Below, piece after piece: positions 11,097 to 21,318 of a stretch of 64,000 bases of DNA. Source of the stretch: Schistocephalus solidus (Eukaryota; Platyhelminthes; Cestoda; Diphyllobothriidea; Diphyllobothriidae). Each line of letters starts with the position of its first letter. Position 1 is the stretch's first letter. The position numbers and the translations under genes were made by a program. The DNA lies in NCBI GenBank assembly GCA_017591395.1, contig WEDG01009040.1, positions 38,960 through 102,959 on the forward strand, written 5' to 3'. The notes below the pieces were generated by a model that had not been told where the DNA came from, did not search any database, and saw only the letters and a list, made by a program, of their open reading frames with translations.

Positions 11097-12504
11097 TAAT
11101 GGCAACTCACGCCTACGTAGAATCCAGAAGCCCAGACTGAATTTTGGTGCTTGTGGGAAGCAGCGCGCATGATAAGGATAGTGCTTGATCCAGCCCTGCC
11201 AGTCATTGCACTGGCGTCACTCACCAGTCTCCTTAACCTTCCGCTTAAACTGTTTGGTTACTGACAGAGAGAGGGTGAAAGAGAGAGAGAGAGAAACCGG
11301 GGGTGTTGGAATCGATGATAAGCTAAGTTAAGTTAAGCTGATTACTGCGCAACTCACCACCTCACCTTCCGCTTAGTGATTGTCCTCATCAATTACCATA
11401 TACATTCTGCTGGAGCAAGTGAACCACGGTCTGATGCCCTGTTGACTGGAGTCGGGGTGACATTCACAGACCTGTCCTTACTGTTGGTTCGACTGTGTGC
11501 ATCCTGTTTTAGCTTGGAGCTCTGAGGTCTGGAGCCCTTCACAGGAGTCCCCACAGCGAACAGTAACCAGTAATTCAGGAGCAGTGCCGATCATCAGATG
11601 GAAAGAGTAAGTAAATTGGCAACTTGGATCAGGTATTATGTCTTACCTCAGAACATGCTCAGGAGTGAATAGTCTTCAGAGTGGCCTTATCTTTCTGACT
11701 TTTTCCCACAGTTTAGAACTAGATCATAGCTTAAACGGTAGAAAGAGGTTCCTTTCAGCCTGGCTCAGATAAGAAACCTGTATCCAATATGTAGTAACTG
11801 GGCAAAAGTCTGCTGGGCAATTTGACTGTATGGTTGAAAATGGACCTATCCACCGTGCCCTTTCCGAACACCACCTTTCGGAACTACAAAGCCCTTAGAA
11901 TGTTTTGCATGCTCGAGAGCTGGGCTACAGACGTGTTAGTACCGGCTGGTTGCTTGTGCTTTTCGGGCCCTTGGAGCCGGCCCAGCCTAGAATAGCGCTT
12001 GCGTGTGGGCCTACTGGGGAGGAGGAAGTGGAGAGTCGAACTTGAATTGAGACATCGCCCAGATACAAGCAGCAAGCGGTTCACAGGATCGCGCCGGTAG
12101 TTGAGTTCAGTGTGAGAACTGTCGTGGAGGGGGGGGGGGAGGGGGGGATGGACTCCGACATCCAAGCCCGTGATGATTGCACTCACGACTGACGTCTATT
12201 TGGGTCATTTTGGTTGGTGGGATGGGGAGTGGGGGTTGCAAGTTGAGTGGCGACACTGCGTACGGAGTCGGGCCAAAAGAACCCCACCTGCGGGGTTCAA
12301 CCGGATGGATACACGGGCGCCTGCGAACCGGGGCGCATGCTCAATGACATAAAAATAACTTTTAAATCTTTAATGTACGAGCTATGACCATTTTTGGGGA
12401 AGTGGACCAGAAGGTGAGACAGCGAATGGCTGGAAGCAATGAAAATAGGCACTAAAGGGAGGCATAAGTGAAGTCAGAAAATTAATAAATAAAAAGAGGC
12501 AGGA
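11097..12504. other. no gene recognised
   Basis: Holds a short GA-rich patch at 11268-11295 and G runs at 12129-12147. Frames are at most 100 codons, with no recognisable domain. Confidence 0.45.
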
Positions 12505-12563
12505 AGAGGAGGAGGAGGAGGAGGAGGAGGAGGAGGAGGAGGAGGAGGAGAAGGAGGAGGAGA
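12505..12563 (+). repeat. (AGG)n microsatellite
   Basis: About 59 bp of ggaggagga with one gaa interruption. It produces a poly-Ser run in a minus-strand frame. It lacks the T-repeat flank found at the larger tract. Confidence 0.9.
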
Positions 12564-13774
12564 CTATCATTATTTGCTGACACCGACCCGTCAACCCTTA
12601 AACTCGCACAAGCAACCATAATTTATGACTCACGGTAACTTTTCAAAACATTTTTATGTTTTTTGGGAAATCCCGCCTTCCGTCGACCTCCCAGATTTAT
12701 GGAGGTTGGCACAAGCCTCTGGCAATAACAAGTTTCCGTTTCTTCTCCCGCAGACTGCGAGTGTATCACACATGCAACCCTCGTCGGTTCCTGTGCTTGA
12801 GAGTTATAAGTCCCTGACAGCAAAATTGCCGGCCTGTCGGGTGATTCCTGTCATCAGTTACTTAACTTCACAACTGCCTATTTGCCGTCTCAGCCACCGC
12901 AAAGGAATAAGCGGTCGCATGGTAGGCAGATAAAGAAGTTCCAGTCTAAACTCGACATTCCTTCTTCACGACTTATGGTGCAGTTAACCCTGCCAACGGT
13001 TAGCCTATCAACTATCACAAAGGGCGATAGTAAGATTGAATACCAGGCGCATCTGTTAGGTGGATGACAGCCATCTACGTCTAGTTTTTGACTCTTTTTA
13101 ACGTCCGAAGCAACAGTCAAGTTTTTCTTCCATTTCGGCCTGCACCAACATTGCCTTGGCTGCCTTAGTTTTTAACATGGAACTTGGTTTCTGGTCAGGT
13201 TCCCGTGTTCTGGCCCGAAAATCCGCTTCGTCACGCGTTTCCGAGAGCGGACCCCCGTGTCTATGAAATGGACGACCTTGCTCGGTCCTTCACGTGAGAA
13301 AATGGACTAAACGACACAACTCCTAATGATGCTCACCATAGTTCATGCCGCTGAAGTCACTGACAGTTGATTAGCTAATAAGTGGAGTGTAGGTGAAGAA
13401 TGCACAGGAGCTCAATAGATAGTAACCCAACTGGCAACTTAAACGGGTCGCAATTGGGAATGGGATGAAAGTTCGATATGCATATTGAAATCCGATTGAG
13501 AATCGAGCCTCGCTTGCGAATAAGTCTTGGCGTTAGCAGCTTATGTTTTTTGGGTTTTATAGGTCTGTTAAATACCTTTGTTAACAATATGTTCAATGCT
13601 AGAAATTTTGCAAAGAAATGATAGAATCCAGTACTAGAGAGAATAGGCTGTTTCAATTTAAACAAAATATCATTATGATTTTTGGTGTTTTTGTGAGCAC
13701 TTGCGTATAGTCTACTAAACGTACCTTTCTGAAAAAGCTCCTACCAAACTAAACAAAGGCTCTAACCATCTTTA

Positions 13775-13840
<66 letters not shown>

Positions 13841-14083
13841 GCAGTACCGTTTACTTGATTATTGGCAGATATGGCAACATGAGAACTATATAATTTTTCG
13901 CCAAACACGCAAACATACAGAGCAGGTTCGGCTAAATCTAAATTAATACATAAACATCGATCATGTTTCGAGAGTATGTTACTACGTTTTTTACTGTCAA
14001 TGTATATGGTAGCTAAAAAACAGGGACCAATGAGAAGACACAATTTACTGCTCAATACTGATGCGGAATGAGTCATTTGTGAA
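12564..14083. other. no gene recognised; (AT)n at 13778-13834
   Basis: A pure AT dinucleotide run of about 56 bp occupies 13778-13834 and gives a spurious Tyr-Ile repeat in the minus frame. The rest has short frames only, including an unrecognised 96-codon minus frame at 13375-13665. Confidence 0.5.
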
Positions 14084-14345
14084 ATGCCATGGGATCCAAG
14101 CCAGTTGGGGTGGTACGCCCAGGGGCGGCTCCGGCCGCGCCAGCCACCTGCGCCCTCTCCCATCTCCAGTCTTCTTAACTCTGTCATGACACCGGGTTCA
14201 GGTGAGGGGGAGGAGGAGAGCGTGTGGTAGATGCAGCGAAAGTCTGCTATCACTTTAAACTAAATCACGTGCAAGTCACCGTCCGTGCACCACCCTTCCG
14301 TGGAGCATACGGTCGACATCATCGAAATCGACAGTCAAACTATCG
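14084..14345 (+). repeat. tail repeat T upstream of LINE A
   Basis: A near-complete plus-strand module with 'ggggcggctccggccgcgcc', 'cacctgcgccctctcccatc', an internal gggggaggaggag run, 'gatgcagcgaaagtctgcta' and the closing near-palindrome around 'catcgaaatcgacag'. The same module forms the 3' tails of LINE copies at 38935-39195 and 45245-45515. It ends where the LINE A 5' region begins. Confidence 0.8.
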
Positions 14346-14947
14346 TGTACTGGTGTAGGGGTATAAGTGTACTAGTTAGGGGTAGCACCACACAGATAGC
14401 ATTTGGTCGCTCCATTTGGCTCGTACAGGTGAAGAATGTTCCTGTGGCCGTCTCTACCTGGTACCCAAATCTCACATGTGCCTCCTCGAAGTTGGGTTCT
14501 TCCCAGCGGCCACACCCCGGGCAACCATCACGACCAGAGAACTAAACCAGTTGAGGGTCTTCGGTGTTGTGTGTGCCTCCACACCCGGTAAGTCTGACTC
14601 CCGAACTTCACACCCCCCCCCCTCTCAAAAAGTCCTACGGTGGGGGCGACAACACCCCGTAGCCGGCCTAGGCTAACTCGGGTCGCTCTCCCGACAAAAA
14701 AATACCGTGACCCATAGTGGAGTTCAGCAGCCGTCTGGGATGTCCTAGCAGCCCTATTTAGGGACAGCACTGTTTGCCTCCTCGCGGAGGAAGGGGCTAG
14801 ACAAGGTGCCCTAAACAAATGCCAGGTCTCACGTCTTCTGCAGCCGGCCGCGGCTAGCAGATCGAAAAATACGCGGTCGTAAAACTCAAACAAACAAAAA
14901 TACCCCTTATCCACACTCCCCCTCGCCATACCCTCTAGGCTGCTCGA

Positions 14948-15694
14948 GTGAGTCCACTCACACTAGCAGCCTGGAATGTTCGTTCCCTTTTAGACAATCC
15001 TAGGTGCAAACGGTCGGAATGGAGGACGGCGCTAGTCGCTCGGGAACTGGCGCGCAACAAGGTGCACATTGCTGCTCTCAGCGAGACCCGATTCTCTGAG
15101 CAGGGTCAGCTGGAGGAGGTGGGTGCCGGTTACATCTTCTTCTGGAGTGGCCGGCCAAAGGTAGAGCGATGCGATGCTGGTGTTGCCTTTGCCATCCAGA
15201 ACGACATCGTGGGACGTCTTGCCTGTCTGTCGCAGGGTATCAATGACCGCCTGATGAGCCTCCACCTGCCTCTTTGGGGAGACAAGTTTGCCACCATCAT
15301 CAGCACCTACGCTCCCCCAATGACGAGCTCTGATGCGGCGAAGAACAAATTCTACGAGGACCTGCACACCCTGCTGGCGACTGTGCCGAAGGCGGAGAAG
15401 TTAATTGTCCTTTGTGACTTTTACGCCCGCGTTGGGACAGACCGTGCCTCGTGGAGAGGAGTGCTGGGTCCCCGCGGTCTCGGTAGCTGTAACGATAACG
15501 GCCTCCTTCTTCTGCGAACGTGTGCGGAACACCGTCTCCTCCTGACCAACACCTTCCGCCTCCCGATGCGGCAAAAGGCGACCTGGGTACACTCCCGGTC
15601 GAGACACTGGCACCTCTTGGACTATGTTCTCGTCCGGAGGCGAGATAAACAGGACGTGCTGGTGACAAAGGGGATCCCCGATGCCGACGGATGA
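14948..15694 (+). pseudogene. LINE A endonuclease domain (EEP fold), stop-terminated
   Basis: The 248-codon frame encodes an exonuclease-endonuclease-phosphatase domain, which nicks target DNA to prime reverse transcription. Visible catalytic blocks are AWNVRSL near residue 8 (Asn), ALSETRF near 43 (Glu), the CDFYARVG block near 155 where the family has a GDFNA-type motif (Asp kept, two neighbours changed), and the HLLDYVL block near 224. The expected SDH-type motif follows immediately as TDHHLV, but it is separated by an in-frame TGA at 15692-15694. The frame opens with GTG where copy B has GTG for Val inside a longer frame, so this is probably not the true start. Copy B carries the same TGA at the homologous position. 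Confidence 0.88.
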
Positions 15695-16294
15695 ACGGAT
15701 CATCACCTCGTCTTCTCCATGATGAGGCCTCGTCTGCAACCACACAGAAGACCCCAAGGTAAGCGACCACAAGGTAAGTTTAATAATTTTTTGTTGAATA
15801 TGCCTGCTCACCATCTCCATTTCAGCAACGAACTGGCCAACCGACTAGGCAACCTTCCAGTCACTGACGCAACCATCTCCGTGGAGAACGGTTGGTGTCA
15901 GCTGAGGGACACCATCCAATCCTTCACCCTGGATGTCCTTGGCCACGCACGTCGTCAGCACCAAGGCTGGTTCGATGACAACAACGCAGCTATCAACGCT
16001 CTGCTCATCGAGAACCACTTGCACAAAGCCTACGTTGATCGCCCTACCGCTGCAAACAAGACAGCCTTCTACCGAAGTCACCGCCTTGTACAGCAATGGC
16101 TGCAGGAGATGCAGGATGCCTGGATGACGCGCAAAGCCGAGGAAATCCAAGGGTACGCGGACCGACACGAATGGAAGAACTTCTTCGCCGACACCAAGAC
16201 TGCTTACGGACCTCCCGTCAAAGGTGCCGCCCCTCTTCTCAGTGCCGACGGCAGGACGCTACTCACTGAGAAGACGCAAATCCTGAAGCGATGA
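15695..16294 (+). pseudogene. LINE A linker between endonuclease and RT
   Basis: Continues the endonuclease frame after the TGA: TDHHLVFSM, PQGKRPQGK, then a region with WCQLRDTIQS, QGWFDDNNAAIN, LHKAYVDR and KNFFADTKTAYGPP, ending LLTEKTQILKR with a TGA at 16292. Copy B has the same block order (WCQLQNVIQS, QDWFDDNDADIN, LHKAYLDL, KNFFKTLNTTYGP). The family's role for this segment is a spacer before the RT fingers. A 52-nt intron-like segment lies inside it at 15774-15825. Confidence 0.8.
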
Positions 16295-17447
16295 GCAGAA
16301 CATTTCCAAAGCGTTCTCAATCAGCCCTCCACCATCTCCGATGCCACCATCGATCGCCTGCCTGAAGTAGAAATCAACGCTGACTTTGCTCTCACGCGCT
16401 CTCTCCAAGAAACCATCACAGCCGTGCAGAAACTCTCCAGCGGGAAAGCACCTGGCTCGGACGTGATTCCTGCTGAGATTTACAAGCATGGCGGACCCCA
16501 ACTGATGAACCGGCTCACAGTGCTCTTCCAGGAAATGTGGCACCAAGGGCAAGTCCCTCAGGATTCCAAAGATGCAAACACTTTCCACCTGTACAAGAAG
16601 AAAGGGAACCACCAACGCTGCGACAACCACCGAGGAATTTCGCTCCTGAACATCGCTGGAAAGATCTTCACCCGCATTCTCCTCAACCACTTGAACGCTC
16701 ACCTGGAGCAAGGACTGCTCCCGGAAAGCCAATTTGGCTTCCGACGACACCGAGGAACAATCGACATGATAACTCGCCACTCGCCAGCTGCAAGAGAAGT
16801 ACCAGGAGACGCGAACTTACCTCTACACTATCGTCGTTTATCTGTCGAAAGCCTTTGACACGGTGAATCGTGACGGGCTGTGGAAAATCATGCAAAAATT
16901 CAGCTGTCCTGAACGTTTCACGCATATGGTACGTCAGCTTCACGACGGGATGATGTCGCACGTTACTGACAATGGGACAGTATCCGAAGCATTCGCAATG
17001 ACCAACGGAGTGAAGCAGGGCTGCGTGCTTGCACGTACCCTCTTTAGTCTCATGTTCTCTGTCATGCTAACGGACGCCTACCATGACGACCGCCCCAAAA
17101 TCCGCATCGCCTACCGGATGGACGGCCAACTCTTCAACCAACGACGGATGCACTTCCGCTCGCATGTCTCCACAGCCACCATCCATGAACTTCTATTCGC
17201 TGACGACTGCGCACTCAATGCGACGGCAGAAGAGGAAATTCAAAGGAACATGGACATCTTCGCTGCCACCTGTGACAACTTCGGACTTCGCATAAACACT
17301 GAGAAAACGGTTGTGATGCATCAGCCGCCGGCCAATACCATCTACACCACCGCTCCCATCAGTGTTAATGGCGCCCAACTGAAATCTGTGGATACCTTCA
17401 CGCACCTGGGCAGCAATCTCTCCCGCAGCACCAAAGTCGACGATTAG
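16295..17447 (+). pseudogene. LINE A reverse transcriptase domain, frameshifted
   Basis: Non-LTR reverse transcriptase. The first part (frame of 16424-16858) has SSGKAPGSD, YKHGGPQLM, LFQEMWHQGQVPQD, KKGNHQRCDNHRGISLLN, GKIFTRIL and PESQFGFRRHRGTIDMI. A small length change near 16780-16800 shifts the frame. The sequence then resumes as YLYTIVVYLSKAFDTVNRDG (motif A region), GVKQGCVLARTLFSLMFS (motif B) and LLFADDCALN at 17193-17222 with the catalytic FADD at 17196-17207, then GLRINTEKTVVM. A TAG at 17445-17447 stops it. Motif A reads YLSKAF where the family has an Asp-containing block, so a catalytic Asp is lost as well. The copy is dead. Confidence 0.9.
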
Positions 17448-17942
17448 ATCGCCCATTGGATCGCCAAAGCCAGCCAAGCGTTTGAACGTATGCAGAACGT
17501 GGTCTGGAATCGACACGGTCTCCACCTCAGCACCAAACTTAAGATGTACAAAGCTGTCATACTGCGGACGCTGCTGTATGGAGCGGAGACTTGGACGATC
17601 TACAAAACGCAGGCACGGAGGCTCAACCACTTCCACCTCAGCGGCCTTCGCAGACTATTAAAGCTGACATGGCAAGACAGGATACCTGACACTGAAGTGT
17701 TGGAATGAACAGAACTTCTCAGCATTTATGCTCAGCTGAAACAACTGCAACTGCGATGGAGCGGCCACCTTGTGAGGATGGATGACGAAAGAGTACCCAA
17801 ACGACTCTTCTATGGAGATTTGCTATGGGTTATCGTCGACAAGGGGTCAAGTACGACGCTATAAGGATACTCTGAAGACTTCCTTGAAGCAACTGCAGAT
17901 CAACCCGGTGACCTGGGCGGACCTCACCTGGAACCGACCGGC
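17448..17942 (+). pseudogene. LINE A RT thumb/connector region
   Basis: Continues the [53 protein letters not shown], a TGA at 17706-17708, then [18 protein letters not shown] and LFYGD. In this LINE type the segment follows the palm and joins it to the C-terminal nucleic-acid-binding part. The frame is lost around 17830. The same region is intact in the truncated copy at 32929-33706. Confidence 0.85.
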
Positions 17943-18870
17943 TTGAAGAAGGACAGTGAAGACAGGGGCAGCAATCTACGAAGCCAACAGGATCACTGCT
18001 GCCAAGACCAAAAGAGCGGCACGAAAGTCACCAGCGCCCCGGACCAACATCGCCAATGCCCAGGTCCTTCCAAAATGCCCGCGCTGTCAACGCAACTTCC
18101 GCGCGCGACACGGCCTGGTCGGCCATCTTCAGACGCAATGCACCAACAATCCGAGAATTCAAACTTCTACGTCAAATTCTGCCAACCGTCCTTCGGACTC
18201 CCCAGCCGTCCCTCCTGGCATCAGTTCATTACTCCCACCATCATCGAGACCACATTCCAATACTCATCACCTGTTACCTCCACCACACCCACCGCCGCCG
18301 ACGCCGCCACCTCCACCACCATCATCGATGAGGACTCTCTCCTAACCTGCCCTCAATGCGATCGCACTTTCACCTCACGCATCGGCCTGGTCAGTCACTT
18401 GCGAATCCATCGTACAGAGACTGGTGAACCAGTGCCTGGAGCACCCACACACAGCAGAGATCGCCGTCTCCACTGCCCTCGCTGTCCTCGCGCATTTACT
18501 CATCGCATGGGCCTATATGGTCACATGCGCATTCATGACAGCGGAATTCACCGCAATGCCGACAACACCGATACACCATGCACACCCTCCGCTCCTGTCA
18601 TTCTTACCGCCACTGCCACCCCCACTACCATGAATGACATCCCCCCAGCCTCTACCGATTTCTCATGCCCACACTGCGCCCGCAACTTTAACTGACGCAT
18701 CGGCCCGGTCGGTCACCTGCGAATCCATCGCACGGAGGCTGGTAAACCAGTGCCTGAGGATCCAACATGCAGTCACCTCGCCCGCCTCCACTGCCCTCAC
18801 TGCTCCCGCACACTTACACACCGCATAGGCCCATTAGGGCACATGCGCCTCCACGAGAACCTGCGGTAAA
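17943..18870 (+). pseudogene. LINE A five-zinc-finger C-terminus
   Basis: Five Cys/His finger units follow the RT. Finger 1 (18076-18141, frame of 17956) is CPRC...HLQTQC, a variant ending in Cys. Finger 2 (18348-18410), finger 3 (18474-18536), finger 4 (18666-18728) and finger 5 (18792-18854) are CX2CX12HX3H with cores CPQCDRTF, CPRCPRAF, CPHCARNF and CPHCSRTL. Fingers 2-3 and 4-5 form two pairs, each with an exact 42-residue spacing and a similar GEPVPGAPTHSRDRRLH-type linker. A Pro/Ser/Thr-rich spacer and a frame change separate finger 1 from finger 2, and a TGA (18693-18695) interrupts finger 4. Nucleic-acid binding is expected from the fold; the target is unknown. Confidence 0.88.
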
Positions 18871-19995
18871 CCACCAGAGTCTAAGCCATATCAGTGCACA
18901 ATACCCACACTATTACATAGACAACACCCTTACCATTATCACCTACCTGAGAATATCACGGTTTTATAGAAACTGTGGCTTGGAAGGCTGCCAATCTGAC
19001 GCTTACACCAGACCATGCCGTCGGCCCAGTGTATTTGCTGTGTGCGTCGAGTGGCTGACCCGTGGACTGGGAGTCAGACGGCGATGGTTCCATCATTTCC
19101 CCTGATTTAGTGAATCCTGGTGTGTGCGTTATGCGGGCCAGGTCGTGCTGTGGCGCGCGAAGACGGGTACGCCGACCCGTCAGCCAATGCGCCCACTCCC
19201 ACCTCAGATAACTGACTGGCTCAGATGGTGGTCTGATTGTGGGGGTGGGGGAGAGAGTGAGGTCAACAACTCAGCGCATTTTCCTCACCATAACCAATCT
19301 GACGCGCTTGAAACTATAACGGTGCACTAAAAGCCGTAGTTTGGAAGGTTTTAAACTGACGGGAACATTCGTACCACGTGGTCGGCCCAGTGCGTGCGTT
19401 TATGCGCAAAGGACGACTGGCCTAGAGACCCTGGCCACGCCAGTCACCTGCGCCCTCTCCCATCTCCGGTCTTCTTGACTCTGCCTTGACACTGGGCATA
19501 GCTGGACGTGGAGTAGAGATTGCGGTAGATGCAGCGCAAATCTACTATCACTTTAAGCTAAATCACGCGCAAGTTACCGTACCTGCACCACCTTGCTGTG
19601 GAGCGTACGGTGGACCTCGTCGAAATCGACGGTCTAACTATCATGTGCCCCCTAAACGGGCCGCTTTGTAGATGCGCTGGACCAACACATGGTATACGGT
19701 CCCATAACAAATGCCGAACATGGGAGGTGCGTGTGTCCACCATGGACACGCGTAGTTGCAGGCTCATGTCGCACCCCGCCCTCCCACTCCGTGGGAGATG
19801 CTTCATCTGCGCCCGATCCCGCCTCCGGTCTTCTTAACTAGGTCTTGACACCGAGCACAGGTAAGTAAGGTAAGAGAGAGAGAGAGAGCCGAAACATGCA
19901 GTGCAAGTCTACTGCGCACAAGTCATCGTCGCTGCACTACCCTTCTGGGGAGCATACGGTGGACATCGTCGGACTACGACGGTCGAACTGACGTG
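18871..19995 (+). repeat. 3' tail of LINE A: hairpin module plus tandem T units
   Basis: After the finger ORF come two related modules. Each starts with a short hairpin-like stretch ('atcacggttttatagaaact' at 18956; a decayed version at 19317) and continues with 'gtggcttggaaggctgcc'-type sequence and 'gagtggctgacc'. They lead into a T unit (19441-19645), a J segment with 'ccctaaacgggcc' and 'ccataacaaatgccgaacat', and a second T unit (19785-19995). The same order is found after the finger fragments at 38320-39195 and 44665-45515. The LINE's true 3' end within this series is uncertain. Confidence 0.7.
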
Positions 19996-20311
19996 TGCTC
20001 GTTAGCTACTTAGTGGCCCTTTACGAACGTTATCAGTGTAGGCGACGGGAGGGGTTTTTTCAGTCGAAAGGTCACATACCATGATGTGTGCATTACCTCA
20101 AGATTGCATGCTCTATTATTTTGTACAACTTAATTTTTTCTGCATATTTTCAAGCAGGGTAATAAAAGCATCACAAAGTTATACAAACCTAGAACTGCCT
20201 TCTTTCTTCAAGCTAAAGGAAGATATGTCTTCCGGTGCATAAATTTGCTGAGACTTTTTTACTTTCGGGCCAAACCCCATACGACTACATCTACAGAGGA
20301 TAGTTTGCGAG

Positions 20312-20560
20312 GTAGGGATGCCTCGTATGGCCGCCTACGCAGGACACGGGAATAAGAACGCTCCGTCCACTTCAAATAGGTGGCCTTGCGGTAAGTTCAG
20401 GAAGGGCAAATATTTCAGTGTCTTAATGCCAACACTTACCCCAACAATAAACTAAATGGTAAGTTCAATCTTAAGCCTATCCATACCCTAAGCCTACACA
20501 GTTAACACATAAAAACCTTTACCCTTAATTTTAACCCCAACTCGGATATTCCGGCCCTGG
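20312..20560. mobile_element. telomere-like MITE (M1), partial
   Basis: Begins with 'gtagggatgcctcgtatggc' and 'aggacacgggaataagaac', the terminal repeat of the M1 family. An interior rich in ccctaa/cttaac-like steps follows ('cataccctaagcctacac', 'acccttaattttaacccc'). The opposite terminal repeat is not visible before unrelated sequence at about 20560. Confidence 0.65.
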
Positions 20561-20729
20561 TCACCACGCGGTAGCATCACAATCCGCGGCAAAAACTCGC
20601 CAGATATTTGACCTCCTGTATGCAACTAAATTAGAAGAAAAATGGAATGGCTAAGATTGCTTTGAATGTCCTACAAAATCTTGCCTTCCATAAAGAACGT
20701 TATACTTTATAATGTTCCATGACCGAAGA

Positions 20730-20835
20730 TGGCGGGATCGAGACTCAGGTGCCGCAAAATTCTGAGCTTGCACAAGGCTGACTGATGATGACTAATAATC
20801 ATGAATGACCATCCCAATATCTCCAGTCTTTGTCT
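20730..20835 (+). repeat. SINE-C 3' part, diverged
   Basis: Carries 'aaggctgactgatgatgact', 'aataatcatgaatgaccatc' and 'ctccagtctttgtc'. These correspond to the body of the SINE-C copies near 48.9 kb ('ggctgatgacggctaataag', 'ccagaaatggccattcc', 'ctcccttgtctttgtcgg'). The tRNA-like head is missing. Confidence 0.55.
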
Positions 20836-20864
20836 CGTTATGCCTATACTGCTAGTTCATTTGA

Positions 20865-21060
20865 CCCACTTGTGAAAAAATCGGCGGTGACGGTGGGATT
20901 CGAACCCACGCCAGCAGGAGGAAGGCTTTAGTACAGCCGACGCTCTAGCCAATTGACCTACGAAGCCCCAACCGGGAGTCATGTGTTTACTCACATCTGG
21001 GTTCCGTTACCCACCCATCCTACTGCAACGTATGGAATCCAACAATTGGACTACAGTCAG
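20865..21060 (-). repeat. SINE-Y, best-preserved tRNA-like copy
   Basis: On the minus strand the A-box-like 'gtaggtcaattggctagagc' is followed 45 bases later by the B box 'ggttcgaatcc' and then 'gccgattttttcacaagtgg'. The acceptor arms do not pair (ggggctt against cgtcacc), so it is a tRNA-derived SINE rather than a tRNA gene. The loop around 'ctgta' loosely recalls tRNA-Tyr, but I would not assign an isotype. Confidence 0.65.
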
Positions 21061-21157
21061 CTGACTGCTCAAGCAGGATTTCCTAAGCAATTAATCTAGA
21101 ATCCGCCAGATGACTACCAGACACAAGTAATTAATAGGGGATTTTGGCAAATTTGAA

Positions 21158-21318
21158 TAATTCACTTGTGAAAAATTCGGCAGCCTCGGTAGGATTCTAA
21201 TCCGCGTCAGCAAGGGGAAGGCTTTAGTACATCGAACGCTTTATCCTTTCCCTTGCTGGCGCGGATTCGAATCCCACCAAGGAAGCCGAGTTTTTCACAA
21301 GTGGATCAAATGAATTAT
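21158..21318. repeat. head-to-head inverted pair of SINE-Y copies
   Basis: The left arm (21159-21222) reads 'cacttgtgaaaaattcggca' and 'ctaatccgcgtcagcaaggg'. The right arm (21247-21318) is its near-exact reverse complement ('cccttgctggcgcggattcg', 'gagtttttcacaagtgg'). The arms are separated by only about 25 bases, so the locus can form a long hairpin. Confidence 0.75.

Larger units (their letters stand above)
14348..19650 (+). mobile_element. RTE-like LINE with C-terminal zinc fingers (copy A), degenerate
   Basis: The most complete plus-strand copy of the family. In order it has a roughly 600-bp 5' region (14348-14947), an apurinic/apyrimidinic-type endonuclease, a linker, a reverse transcriptase, a C-terminal thumb/connector, five Cys/His fingers and a long 3' tail made of repeat modules. 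The 5' region is matched almost throughout by the reverse complement of 55980-56552, which fixes the element's start near 'gtaggggtataagtgtacta'. In-frame stops at 15692, 16292, 17445, 17706 and 18693 and at least two frameshifts make it inactive. The endonuclease plus RT in one reading unit without an upstream gag fits the RTE clade (inference). It cannot now encode a working protein. Confidence 0.85.

Noticed and set aside
17943..18695. Independent host zinc-finger gene
   Set aside because: The fingers follow the LINE RT in every copy and share its decay, so they belong to the element.
20865..20970. Functional tRNA gene on the minus strand
   Set aside because: A and B boxes are good, but the acceptor stem does not pair and the same sequence recurs as a dispersed SINE.
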